From Clostridia bacterium (lineage in GTDB: Bacteria > Bacillota > Clostridia > UMGS1810), in assembly GCA_017416845.1 (NCBI GenBank), contig JAFQBA010000059.1:1-35098 (forward strand): DNA of 35,098 nucleotides, written 5' to 3'. Positions 15,650 to 24,200 of this stretch are shown in pieces. A program made the position numbers and the translations under genes. Every line of letters begins with the position of its first letter. The stretch's first letter is position 1. The notes beneath the pieces were generated by a model that saw only the letters and a list, made by a program, of their open reading frames with translations, did no database searches and was not told where the DNA came from.

Positions 15650-17141
15650 AATTGGCTGGGACGAAGAAACCCTTGTACCCCAAGGTAAAAAAGTTAATCT
15701 TGCAGGACAGTTTTTCGAAAGGATTTCCGAATATGTGGAATCTGAAATTACAGCTACTGCAATGGCTCTTGAAACAGAAGCAGATCAGATGATCATCATA
15801 TCTGCCGATATGACAAGCATTCCGGGATATATTATGGATATCGTACGTGAAAAATTTGCCCAAATTTGCCCCGATTTTGATCCCAAAAAGATTATTATAG
15901 CGGCTACTCACACACATACTTCACATACAGTGGCAAATCCCGGTGCTTCCGTCGGATTCAGCGTTGCAAGACAAATCCTCAATGAATTTCTTCCTGAAGG
16001 AAAAAGCTATGAAACTCTTGTTACTGCAGATGAGAGCGTATTAAAACCCATCGAAGCCACAGAATTTGTAACAACTCAGATTGCAAATGCCGCAAAAAAA
16101 GCGTGGGACAACAGAGAAAAAGCATATTTCGCTAACGAATTTGGTCGTGCACCTGTTGGAATGTGCCGCAGAGTATGTTATGATGACGGCAGTGCCCAAA
16201 TGTGGGGAGATGCAGACACAGCAAACTTCACCGCACTTGAAGGCGGCAACGATTCGGGTATAGAGCTTATTTATACATTTGACAAAAACAAAAAGCTTAC
16301 AGGTGTTGTTGCCAACATCGCCTGCCCTGCACAGATTCTTGAACAGAGAAGCTTCATTTCTGCCGATTACTGGGGCAGAGCAAAAGCAAACATCCGTGAA
16401 AAACTGGGTGATGACATTTTCCTTCTCGGTCTTGGCGGTGCAGGCGGAGACCAGTGTCCCCGTGACCTTGTAAGATGGGTAGACCCCGAAACCCCCATTG
16501 ATGACCCCAACGTAAAAAGACCTCATCCCAAAAAGCGTAAAGCCGATCCTTCCATGTATGATGTTTCAGGCTGTAACAGAGTCGGCAAAAGAATTTCCAA
16601 TGAAATTGTTTCTGTTTATGAAGAAATCACCGAGCTTCAGGAGGAAGCGGAATTTGAACATAAGGTAATAAACCTTGACCTTCCTCTTCGCAAGGCTACA
16701 ATGGAAGAATATAACAATGCCGTAAGAGAGCTTGAATATTACATTGACAAAAATAAGGATAAGGAATCCTTCAACTTTGAAGATAATGCAAAAATGCATG
16801 TTCATTCAGGAACAATAGCACGTTTCAGAGAACAGCAGTTTAAAGAAATATTCACAATTGAAACCCACATTATTCGTTTGGGCAACATTGCATTTTCCAC
16901 CAATCCTTTTGAACTGTTCCTTGATTACGGTAACAGAATTAAGGCAAGAAGCAATGCAGAACAAACATTTATTGTTCAGCTTTGTTGCGGAACCGGCGGA
17001 TATCTCCCCACGGAAAAGGCTGAAAAAGCAGGTCATTACAGTGCATATATCAGCAGTGGCAATGTTGGTCACGAAGGCGGCGACATGTTTGTAAGAAAAA
17101 CCGTAAGTGAAATCAACAAGATGCTTGAATCCGTCAAATAA
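15642..17141 (+). CDS. Neutral-ceramidase-like metal-dependent hydrolase
   Basis: 499 aa, no signal peptide. ATG overlaps the kinase end by 8 bp with a strong AAAGGAGAGGG. The N-terminal half resembles the neutral/alkaline non-lysosomal ceramidase domain: ISADMTSIPG, then AATHTHTSHT, which supplies zinc-binding H90 and H92 as in ceramidase GTHTHSGPGG. The stretch where ceramidases have the serine nucleophile (HGTSM) reads NIACPAQILEQ here, followed by the equivalent FISADYWG. So it is not expected to be a true ceramidase. GLGGAGGDQCPRD around 265 and FVQLCCGTGGYLPT-like residues near 450 (IVQLCCGTGGYLPT) are other conserved patches. In a sugar operon it is more likely to remove an acyl group from an amino sugar or cleave a related amide or ester. 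That is inference. Confidence 0.8.
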   Translation: MIKIGWDEETLVPQGKKVNLAGQFFERISEYVESEITATAMALETEADQMIIISADMTSIPGYIMDIVREKFAQICPDFDPKKIIIAATHTHTSHTVANPGASVGFSVARQILNEFLPEGKSYETLVTADESVLKPIEATEFVTTQIANAAKKAWDNREKAYFANEFGRAPVGMCRRVCYDDGSAQMWGDADTANFTALEGGNDSGIELIYTFDKNKKLTGVVANIACPAQILEQRSFISADYWGRAKANIREKLGDDIFLLGLGGAGGDQCPRDLVRWVDPETPIDDPNVKRPHPKKRKADPSMYDVSGCNRVGKRISNEIVSVYEEITELQEEAEFEHKVINLDLPLRKATMEEYNNAVRELEYYIDKNKDKESFNFEDNAKMHVHSGTIARFREQQFKEIFTIETHIIRLGNIAFSTNPFELFLDYGNRIKARSNAEQTFIVQLCCGTGGYLPTEKAEKAGHYSAYISSGNVGHEGGDMFVRKTVSEINKMLESVK

Positions 17142-17154
17142 GGGGATGCTTTAA

Positions 17155-18513
17155 TTGCGATTACTTTCACAACCGGACGGGGTAAGGTTTTCCAACAAAG
17201 AAATGATTGTTTTTTTCCTGCCGGTGTTTTTTGAACAGTTAATAGTTGCCGGTCTCGGTGTGGCAGACACCTTCATGGTGTCTAACAGACTTGGAGAAAC
17301 AGCCCTTGCAGGGGTTGCTCTTGTTAACCGAATTGACAATTTTGCAAAAATGTTTTTTGTTGCTCTCGCTCAGGGCGGCAGTGTTGTTCTTGCTCAATAT
17401 ATCGGTGCGGAGGACAGGAAAAACGGCGAAAAATCTCTGAAAGCCAATCTTCAGATTGTGGTTTGCATAGGTCTTGTATTTATGCTTGCTATGCTGTTGT
17501 TCAAAAATCAGTTTGTAATGCTGTTTTTTGGCGGTGCCGAAAAAGATGTGCTTTCGGTGAGCCTTGAATATTTTTCAATCACCGCAATGTCATATCCCTT
17601 TGTTGCGCTGTACTATGGTGCAAACTCGCTTTTCCGTGTAATGGGCAACAGCAGGATAACCTTTGTCAGCTCGGTTATTATGATGCTGATTAATCTTGTG
17701 CTAAAATACATATTCATTTTCCAAATGGATATGGGTGTTATGGGAGCGGGACTTTCAACACTCATTGCAATGGCGGTAATTGGAATAATTCTCACTTTCA
17801 GACTCACGTCACATGACAACAAAATCAGTCTTTCAAAACCCCTGAAGCCCGAATTTGACCGGAAAATGTCGCTGAGGATTTTAAAGGTGTCTGTTCCAAA
17901 CGGAATTGAACAGGGAATGTTTCAGCTTGGTGCTCTCATTTTAGCAGGGCTTGTTTCTGGTCTTGGCAAAGATGCCATAAATGCCGACCAGATAGCTCGA
18001 AACCTTTCGCCCTTGCTTCACGGTATTTCTGCAGGTTTCAATGCTCTCATTCTCACCGTTGTGGGACAGTGCATAGGAGCAAAGGACTATCCCGAGTCAA
18101 TCCGCTATAAAAAGCATATAATAAAAATGAATCGTCTTTTTGTAGCCGCAATGGCAATTGTTTTCATTCCCCTAACCAAACCTCTTGTGTCAATTTTCGG
18201 TGTATCGGCTGATGCGGAAACGTCGGCGATTCAGATTCTTGTGTTCTACACACTTGGTTCTGTTTTGTTCTATCCGCCGAGCTTTGCTACTCCCTCGGCA
18301 CTTCGCGGTGCAGGAGACACACGTTTTGTTATGGTTGTTTCGGCATCATCAATGTTTGCATTTCGCATAGGTATGGCATATCTGCTTGTTCATATCTTCC
18401 ATATCGGAGTTATGGCAATCTGGATTGCAATGGTGTGCGACTGGGTGGTTAGAAGCATCATATTTGAACTTCGTTTCCGACACGGAAAATGGAGACAAAA
18501 TAAAGTTATTTAA
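17155..18513 (+). CDS. MATE-family efflux transporter (complete copy)
   Basis: 452 aa; TTG start nine bases after AAGGGG, beginning 13 bp after the ceramidase-like stop. Multiple antidecker hydrophobic segments fit the 12 transmembrane helices of MATE proteins. The first segment contains FFLPVFFEQLIVAGLGVADT with the family's conserved Glu-Gln, and the internal two-fold repeat is evident (PNGIEQGMFQLGALILAGLV in the second half mirrors it). MATE proteins export cationic compounds using H+ or Na+; members in sugar loci are of unknown substrate. It is the last gene of the DeoR operon. From 17320 to its end it is about 95% identical, without gaps, to 33687-34880. Confidence 0.93.
   Translation: MRLLSQPDGVRFSNKEMIVFFLPVFFEQLIVAGLGVADTFMVSNRLGETALAGVALVNRIDNFAKMFFVALAQGGSVVLAQYIGAEDRKNGEKSLKANLQIVVCIGLVFMLAMLLFKNQFVMLFFGGAEKDVLSVSLEYFSITAMSYPFVALYYGANSLFRVMGNSRITFVSSVIMMLINLVLKYIFIFQMDMGVMGAGLSTLIAMAVIGIILTFRLTSHDNKISLSKPLKPEFDRKMSLRILKVSVPNGIEQGMFQLGALILAGLVSGLGKDAINADQIARNLSPLLHGISAGFNALILTVVGQCIGAKDYPESIRYKKHIIKMNRLFVAAMAIVFIPLTKPLVSIFGVSADAETSAIQILVFYTLGSVLFYPPSFATPSALRGAGDTRFVMVVSASSMFAFRIGMAYLLVHIFHIGVMAIWIAMVCDWVVRSIIFELRFRHGKWRQNKVI
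17320..18513 (+). repeat. Direct repeat, left copy (1194 bp, MATE gene)
   Basis: Aligns base for base with 33687-34880 at a constant offset of 16,367 bp. Differences are scattered and mostly synonymous; I count 17 amino-acid changes in the 387 residues compared. Confidence 0.92.
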
Positions 18514-18544
18514 TAACCGGAGTGTTAATACAATTTTTATCTCT

Positions 18545-18585
18545 AAAAGGCATATCTTGTACTTAAAAGTCAGGATGTGCCTTTT
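18545..18585. terminator. Terminator hairpin, first of twin copies
   Basis: AAAAGGCATATCTTG pairs over 15 bp with CAGGATGTGCCTTTT (two G-U wobbles), symmetrical with A-run and T-run. It ends the MATE operon. A near-identical hairpin lies at 19687-19730. The stretch 18586-18748 is AT-rich and shows nothing I can identify. Confidence 0.85.
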
Positions 18586-18748
18586 AACGTTTCGTCAATC
18601 GGTCGAATTAAATTTCCTTGTCTTTTAATTGTTGTTAATAATATTTTGTTGGTTGTTGCTATGTAGGATATTTATTTATTGTTTAATGTGGAGAAAAAAC
18701 AGAAATAGTATTGCTTTTATTCTAACTTTGGAATATAATATTTTGTAA

Positions 18749-19108
18749 AGTACGCATCCGCCGTATGCAAATATTATTAAATACAGCGATGGAATTGATG
18801 GCGATTTATCAGAATTAAAGGTTAATGATTTCTTGGATGAAATGAAGAAAGTTGCAGCGGAAAGTTATCGTGTTTTAAAGAAAGATAAATTCTGTGCTAT
18901 ACTAATGGGAGATACAAGACAAAAAGGGCATATGATTCCAATGTCATTTCATGTAATGAGTATTTTTGAAGATGTAGGTTTTAAATTAAAAGAATTGATT
19001 ATAAAAGAAAAACATAATTGTAAAGCCAACGGTTATTGGAAAACAAACAGTGTGAAGTATAATTTCTTACTTATCGCACATGAATATTTATTCATATTTA
19101 AAAAGTAG
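18749..19108 (+). pseudogene. C-terminal remnant of an N4/N6-type DNA methyltransferase
   Basis: The open frame runs from just after a TAA at 18746 and starts abruptly STHPPYANIIKYS, the (D/N/H)PPY catalytic motif of amino-DNA methyltransferases. Then come LKKDKFCAILMGDTR, GFKLKELIIKEKHNCK and YNFLLIAHEYLFIFKK, which are the C-terminal strands of that fold. Everything before the PPY motif, including the S-adenosylmethionine-binding FxGxG region and any start codon with a ribosome binding site, is missing. A TTG at 18833 is the only nominal start and is after the catalytic motif. This is therefore a decayed fragment of a site-specific methylase, with no restriction enzyme or specificity subunit nearby. 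It lies between twin terminators together with the 19236 gene, suggesting debris from an earlier insertion. Confidence 0.8.
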
Positions 19109-19235
19109 AATAAATATTCATGAATCTATGGGCTTAAATGATATTAAAATACTATTTTGATTTAGTTTTTATCAAAAAATGAGATCAGAATTTCGAAACT
19201 TATGTGTATGATAATAAAAAGGAAGGTATTTAGAT

Positions 19236-19601
19236 ATGAGAAATGTTAATTTTAAAAATCTTAAAGAAGAAGAACTAATCAATGTAGATAGTTTGATAGA
19301 ATTCTATAAGGAATATTTGAAAACTAAATTAGGATATAATGATTATGAAATAATGATTGCTTCAGAGGATTTGAGAAATCCATATGCAACGCCTTATATT
19401 AATATGTCGTATTTGGCAGATTGTGAGATTGGTGGAATAAAATATGGCGTGTATCCTTGTTATACAGACTTTAGTTTGTGTGGTTTATATCATTTGGCTG
19501 ATGTGTCTCCGTTTGAATTTTATATGCTATTTGATTTGAGCACAATGCCTGATAAAACAGTAGGTTCTTATTTGAATGCAAGAAAGATGTTTGTGATATA
19601 G
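19236..19601 (+). CDS. Hypothetical protein, 121 aa
   Basis: I do not recognise this family. AAGGAAGG lies nine bases before ATG, so it is probably translated. The protein is acidic and soluble, with no signal peptide or membrane segment; its middle is rich in Tyr/Cys (YGVYPCYTDFSLCGLYHLAD). It ends in TAG at 19599, but the same frame continues for 25 further sense codons to TAA at 19677, eight bases before the terminator hairpin. The TAG may thus be a recent nonsense change, or the extension may be chance. It is much more AT-rich than the operon upstream and is flanked by a methyltransferase remnant, consistent with acquired DNA. Confidence 0.55.
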   Translation: MRNVNFKNLKEEELINVDSLIEFYKEYLKTKLGYNDYEIMIASEDLRNPYATPYINMSYLADCEIGGIKYGVYPCYTDFSLCGLYHLADVSPFEFYMLFDLSTMPDKTVGSYLNARKMFVI

Positions 19602-19686
19602 AATAATTGTATTTCAGATAGTGATGTTAATCTTGCAAGATACACAATGAATAATGTATGTAATATGGTTCAAAAATAATATCATC

Positions 19687-19735
19687 AAAAGGCATGTCTT
19701 GCGGTTAAAACCTGTCAGGATGTGCCTTTTGCTTT
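19687..19735. terminator. Terminator hairpin, second of twin copies
   Basis: AAAAGGCATGTCTTG / CAGGATGTGCCTTTT with a T-rich tail; the right arm is identical to that at 18571-18585 and the left arm differs by one base. Ends the 19236 transcription unit. Confidence 0.85.
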
Positions 19736-19789
19736 TTGCTTTAACTTTCAAGTTAGCCATGTTTTAAAACAATATTATTAAGTTTTCTA

Positions 19790-19818
19790 TTGCAATTTAA
19801 ATTGTGATAATATATAAT
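19790..19818 (+). promoter_or_regulatory. Promoter of the LacI-family gene with palindromic spacer
   Basis: TTGCAA (19790-19795), 17-bp spacer, TATAAT (19813-19818). The palindrome CAATTTAAATTG (19793-19804) covers the end of the -35 box and the spacer, a plausible autoregulatory operator. Confidence 0.75.
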
Positions 19819-19839
19819 GTGTGTAGGTGGTGATAAATT

Positions 19840-20808
19840 GTGATAACTCAGTCAAAGCTTGCAAAATTAGCTAATGTATCTGTATCTACAATATCAAAAG
19901 CATTTTCTATGAGTAGTGAGGTTAATGAAGAAACAAGGGAGCATATTTTTAATATCGCAAGGAAATATGACTGCTTTAAAAAGTTTTACAGTGCAAAATA
20001 TCCCAAATATGTCGTAGCAGTAATATGCCCTGAGTTCAAAAGCACAGGTTTCACACGTATACTTGAAGCATTGCAAACACATTTTTCCGAAAATAAATGT
20101 GATATTTGTGTAGCAGCAACTAAATTTTCGGATGTTACAGAACTTGAGTTGTTGGAGTATTATGTAAATTATGTTAAGGTAGATGCAGTTATACTTTTTT
20201 ATGATAAAATACAAATTCCTGATTATGTTGATATTCCTGTTGTGCGCATGTTTTGCCGAACAACATCGAATAAAAATAACGTGATAAGTGCAACTGTTAA
20301 TTACAAGGATGCGTTTATAAAGACACTTTATGAATTCAAGAAAAAAGGGATAACTGATATCGGTTTCATTGGGGAAACGTTCACGGATAATAAGCAGCTT
20401 ATATTTGAGGAAGCTATGAGGGAATTATCAATTCCGCTAAAAGAAGAATTCATTTCAGTTGTTTCCGAGAGATTTGAGAGAGGCGGTTATGAAGCAACGA
20501 AGCGCTTTTTCCAAAATAAAAAGTTGCCAAAACTGATATTTTGTGCTTATGATTACATGGCATATGGTGCATTGCGATGCGTTATTGACCACGGACTCAA
20601 AATACCCGAAGATATTGAAATTATGGGGATTGATAATATGCCGCAGTCTGAATATACTGTTCCCAGTATCACTTCAATGAGCTATAATGAGAATATTTTT
20701 TGCGCAGAAGTAGTTAAAACTGTTTTTAAAATGATGGGTGGTGAAGAATGCAGTGACAATATTTCTGCAACGTTAAGGTTGTGCAAAAGAGAATCCACCA
20801 CTATTTAA
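19840..20808 (+). CDS. LacI-family transcriptional regulator
   Basis: 322 aa; GTG start seven bases after AGGTGGTG. The N-terminal HTH reads SKLAKLANVSVSTISKAFS followed by the hinge region SSEVNEETREHIFNIARKY, the standard LacI/GalR headpiece. The remainder is a periplasmic-binding-protein-like sugar sensor: VVAVICPEF, DAVILFYDK, DIGFIGE, FCAYDYMAYGALRCVIDHG and the IMGIDNMPQSEYTVPSITSM segment that is conserved in the family. It stands alone between two terminators, upstream of the secreted lyase operon. That operon's promoter carries two TTTCGAAA palindromes, so it is the natural candidate to control it. The effector is unknown, presumably a product of the lyase substrate. Confidence 0.95.
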   Translation: MITQSKLAKLANVSVSTISKAFSMSSEVNEETREHIFNIARKYDCFKKFYSAKYPKYVVAVICPEFKSTGFTRILEALQTHFSENKCDICVAATKFSDVTELELLEYYVNYVKVDAVILFYDKIQIPDYVDIPVVRMFCRTTSNKNNVISATVNYKDAFIKTLYEFKKKGITDIGFIGETFTDNKQLIFEEAMRELSIPLKEEFISVVSERFERGGYEATKRFFQNKKLPKLIFCAYDYMAYGALRCVIDHGLKIPEDIEIMGIDNMPQSEYTVPSITSMSYNENIFCAEVVKTVFKMMGGEECSDNISATLRLCKRESTTI

Positions 20809-20831
20809 AAAATGAATAATTGATATGTTTT

Positions 20832-20864
20832 AGCGAAGATATTTCACGTATCTTCGCTTTTTTT
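20832..20864 (+). terminator. Intrinsic terminator of the LacI-family gene
   Basis: AGCGAAGATA - TTTCACG - TATCTTCGCT, a perfect 10-bp stem followed by seven T residues. Confidence 0.93.
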
Positions 20865-20964
20865 ATTTGTTATTTGTAATATGCAATATGACTGCTGTCA
20901 GAACGTATATCAAATTATATAATATTTCGGTAAAAGAAGATATTTATTCCATTTTCTACCATAA

Positions 20965-20983
20965 TTTCGAAAATTTTTCGAAA
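20965..20983. promoter_or_regulatory. Tandem TTTCGAAA palindromes, candidate operator
   Basis: TTTCGAAA at 20965-20972 and 20976-20983, 11 bp apart centre to centre, together forming a larger inverted repeat TTTCGAAAATTTTTCGAAA. Located ten bases upstream of the -35 of the lyase operon. The central CG is typical of LacI-family half-site junctions; the link to the LacI gene is inferred from position. Confidence 0.55.
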
Positions 20984-20992
20984 GTGCATTTG

Positions 20993-21021
20993 TTGATTTT
21001 TAAAATTCAATAATGTATAAT
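20993..21021 (+). promoter_or_regulatory. Promoter of the secreted lyase/SLH operon
   Basis: TTGATT (20993-20998), 17-bp spacer, TATAAT (21016-21021). It implies a leader of about 210 nt before the lyase start. Apart from this promoter, the operator, the terminator and the short frame at 21073, nothing else is seen in 20809-21239. Confidence 0.65.
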
Positions 21022-21072
21022 TAAATTACTTGCGGTATAAGATGTGCAAGCCTATGATTTTATCATTTTAAA

Positions 21073-21207
21073 ATGAGATATTATTTAAGAAATTGGCTTG
21101 TAAATTCGCTAAAAGAATACGACGTACAAATAGAGTTTGACAATGGACAGATTTTCGAATGTACCTGTGAAGGTGGAAAATCTTACAGAAAGGTTACATC
21201 AATTTGA
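21073..21207 (+). other. Possible 44-aa leader ORF or gene fragment
   Basis: ATG to TGA frame encoding a basic/aromatic N-terminus (MRYYLRNWLVNSLKEY) and a short strand-rich tail (ECTCEGGKSYRKVTSI). No Shine-Dalgarno is seen. It lies wholly in the predicted leader of the lyase transcript. It could be a leader peptide, the debris of a lost gene, or chance. Confidence 0.25.
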
Positions 21208-21239
21208 TATTTTATTGTATTTGCAAATCAGGAGGAAAA

Positions 21240-24200
21240 ATGAAAAGGGTTTTAACGTTTATTTTATCGTGTTGCATATTAATAACAAGCTCGCTTTTGG
21301 TTACGGCAAGTGAGAATATAACCATATACGGAAGAGATGATTTTGACGACAGCATAACTTATTCTGCCCCTAAGTCGATTACTGTTGAATCTGATAAAGG
21401 GCTTGTGTATGTTTGCGAAGAAAATCAATCAAATAAATACTTGATGATTCATCAATTGCAAGGCAACATGGCGGCAACAAAAAGTATTTCTCTTTCAACC
21501 GCAAATAAGATGGTTAGTGTTGTTAAAGTTCTTGTTAAAGATTTTAATACAGAAAAGAATATTTTTGCTCAAACAGACAGAGGCGGTAGAAATAATCAAT
21601 ATCTGGTAATTGGTACAGATGGTTATTTGAAAAACGGTGAAAATCGTGATTTGATGAAGATTAAAACTGATACCTGGTACACAGTAGCTGTTGTGCAAAA
21701 CAATTTAAAGAAGAAATATTCTGTTGAGGTAAACGGCAAACTTCTTTGTGATGATGTGTATTTTACAAATACCTCATTTACAAAGCCGATATCATATTCA
21801 TTTTCGTCGTCTGAGGGCGAAAGTGAAATGTGGCTTGATGATATAAGGGTGTATTCCGGCAGCGAAATAAAACCTGAAAGCTATTTCAAGCCTATGCCAT
21901 ATAATAAAGCACGAGATGAAAAGCCGGTAATTGAGATAGAAAGCTTTACAGAGGACAGAATTCATTTTGTTTCTGATTTTAATTCAGAACAAACAGGCGG
22001 ACGTCCTACAGGAATTGACCTTTTTGTTGGTGATGGCGATGTTTTTATAGCGGATATACCTGATTCAAAAGATAAAAGCATAAAAATATCTCAGCAAAAT
22101 TCAGGTAACTGGATATATCTTACAGACGCATTTGGTTTGTCTGATTTGGTTATGGAAGCAAGAGTTAGAACAGATTCGATGAATACAGATAAGCTTGTTT
22201 TTATGATTAAAGACACAAACGGGTTAAATATGAGAACTGTTGTACTCAGCGGCAATGGGTTTATAACAGCACCATCGGGCAAAAGTCTTGGAAAATACAC
22301 GAGCAGAACATGGTATGATTTGGCTGTTGTAACGCATTTTGCGCAAAAAACAGTTGATTACTACGTAAATGGTGAACTGATATTAAAGGATGAGCCCTTT
22401 GCAGTATCCGGTTTTCAAACTCCTTCAGAAATCAGAACACAAATACTTGAAGGTGGAAACGGAGACGTTTTGTATGTTGATAATCTGAAAATATACACCG
22501 GCAGTCAGCCGCGTGAACTTGTATTGGAAGATGATAATATTCTTAAAACAGTTGATACAAGCTTATCAATATTTAAGGATAAACCTGAAAACGGAGAGAG
22601 TCTAAACGGAGCGGTTGCTTTGCTTTCCGATGTAATAACCGCATATGACGGAACGAAAAGAATAAGTTTGGATGCGTCTCCGTTTATAAGTAACAGCCGT
22701 ATGTATGTGCCAATCAGATTTGTAACTGAAAGCTTTGGCGGTAGCGTAGACTGGAGCGAGACTTATAAACGAGCAACAATCAGATGTGAGGGCAATACGG
22801 TAGAATTCACATCGGGCAGCAGCACTATGATTAAAAATGGTACAGAAATTAAAATGGATACTGCACCGATTATATCAAACTCTCGTATGTTTATACCGTT
22901 AAGAGCTTTTGCCCGGGATGCCCTTGATAAAAAAGTTACTTGGTATGATGAACAGAAATTGGCAGTAATAGGAAATAGTCAAAACGAAAATGTTTCACCG
23001 CAAAAGATTGCAGACTTTATTATGTATGAGAGACCTTCGAAAGAGACAATTCAAAAGTCTGTAGTTAATGAGCATCCAAGATTAATGCTTGATAAAAAAC
23101 AGCTTGATGTAATTAAATCAGATAACAGTGATTATGTTCAAAAATGGAAAACTATTGTAATAAATCAAGCTGATGAATATTTAAAAAAAGAGCCTCCTGT
23201 ATATGAAAAAGCTGATGGCCTGAGAATTCTTACCATATCCAGGGATGTTTTGGAGAGAGCGCTTTACTTGTCCATGGCATATCACATTTCGAATGATGCG
23301 AAATATAAAAATAACCTTTGGGATGTGCTCTATGCTGCGGGTACCTTTAAGGATTGGAATGACAGAAGCCATTTTCTTGATACTGCAGAAATGACAGCGG
23401 CATTTGCCATAGGGTATGATTGGCTGTACGATGCTTGGGATGAAGAAGAAAGACAATTCCTAAAACTGGCAATGGTTGAAAAGGGATTAAAGCCCGGTGC
23501 AGAATGCTTAAATGGTGTCCGCGCAAAAAGCAGTTCAACAAGCAGCACGTCGTGGCCTGTAATGAAAGGAAGCAACTGGACGGTAGTGTGTGGCGGCGGA
23601 TTGTCAATGGCCGCACTTGCTATAATGGAAGATGAGCCTGAACTTTCAAGCTTTATTGTCTCGCAAAGTCTTAGGGCGCTCGAGAATTTGTTGCCGTACT
23701 TTGCACCTGACGGAGGTTGGGACGAGGGCCCGGGATATTGGCATTATACCGTTAAATACCTGACATTCTTTATGAAATCTCTGGAAACCGCTGTTGGTTC
23801 AAATTATGGATATACATCAGTTAACGGAGTGAGTAAAACAGCATATTTTCCGTCATACATAAGCTCCTCTAACGGACCGTTTAATTATGGTGACAGTAGC
23901 TCTGTTTTAATTAATTCACCTGAAATATTCTATTATGCCGATGTACTCAGCGATGATAATCTTGCAAAAGTGCGTCTGGAGCAAATGGAAATGTATAATT
24001 GGAACGGTACAGTGTACGACCTTATGTATTTTAATCCGGCAAAGGTTTCCGCAGAAACTGATTTGTCGCTTGATGCTAAAATCAGCAATGTAGAGCTCGC
24101 TTCTTTTAGAAGCAGTTGGACGGATAAAAATGCACTTTTTGCCGCAATACGAGGCGGATGGAATAATAATGGACATGGTAATCTGGATTCGGGTGCATTT

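Noticed and set aside
18386..18628. Frame overlapping the end of the MATE gene and its terminator
   Set aside because: It is a shifted frame through the MATE C-terminus and crosses the terminator stem.
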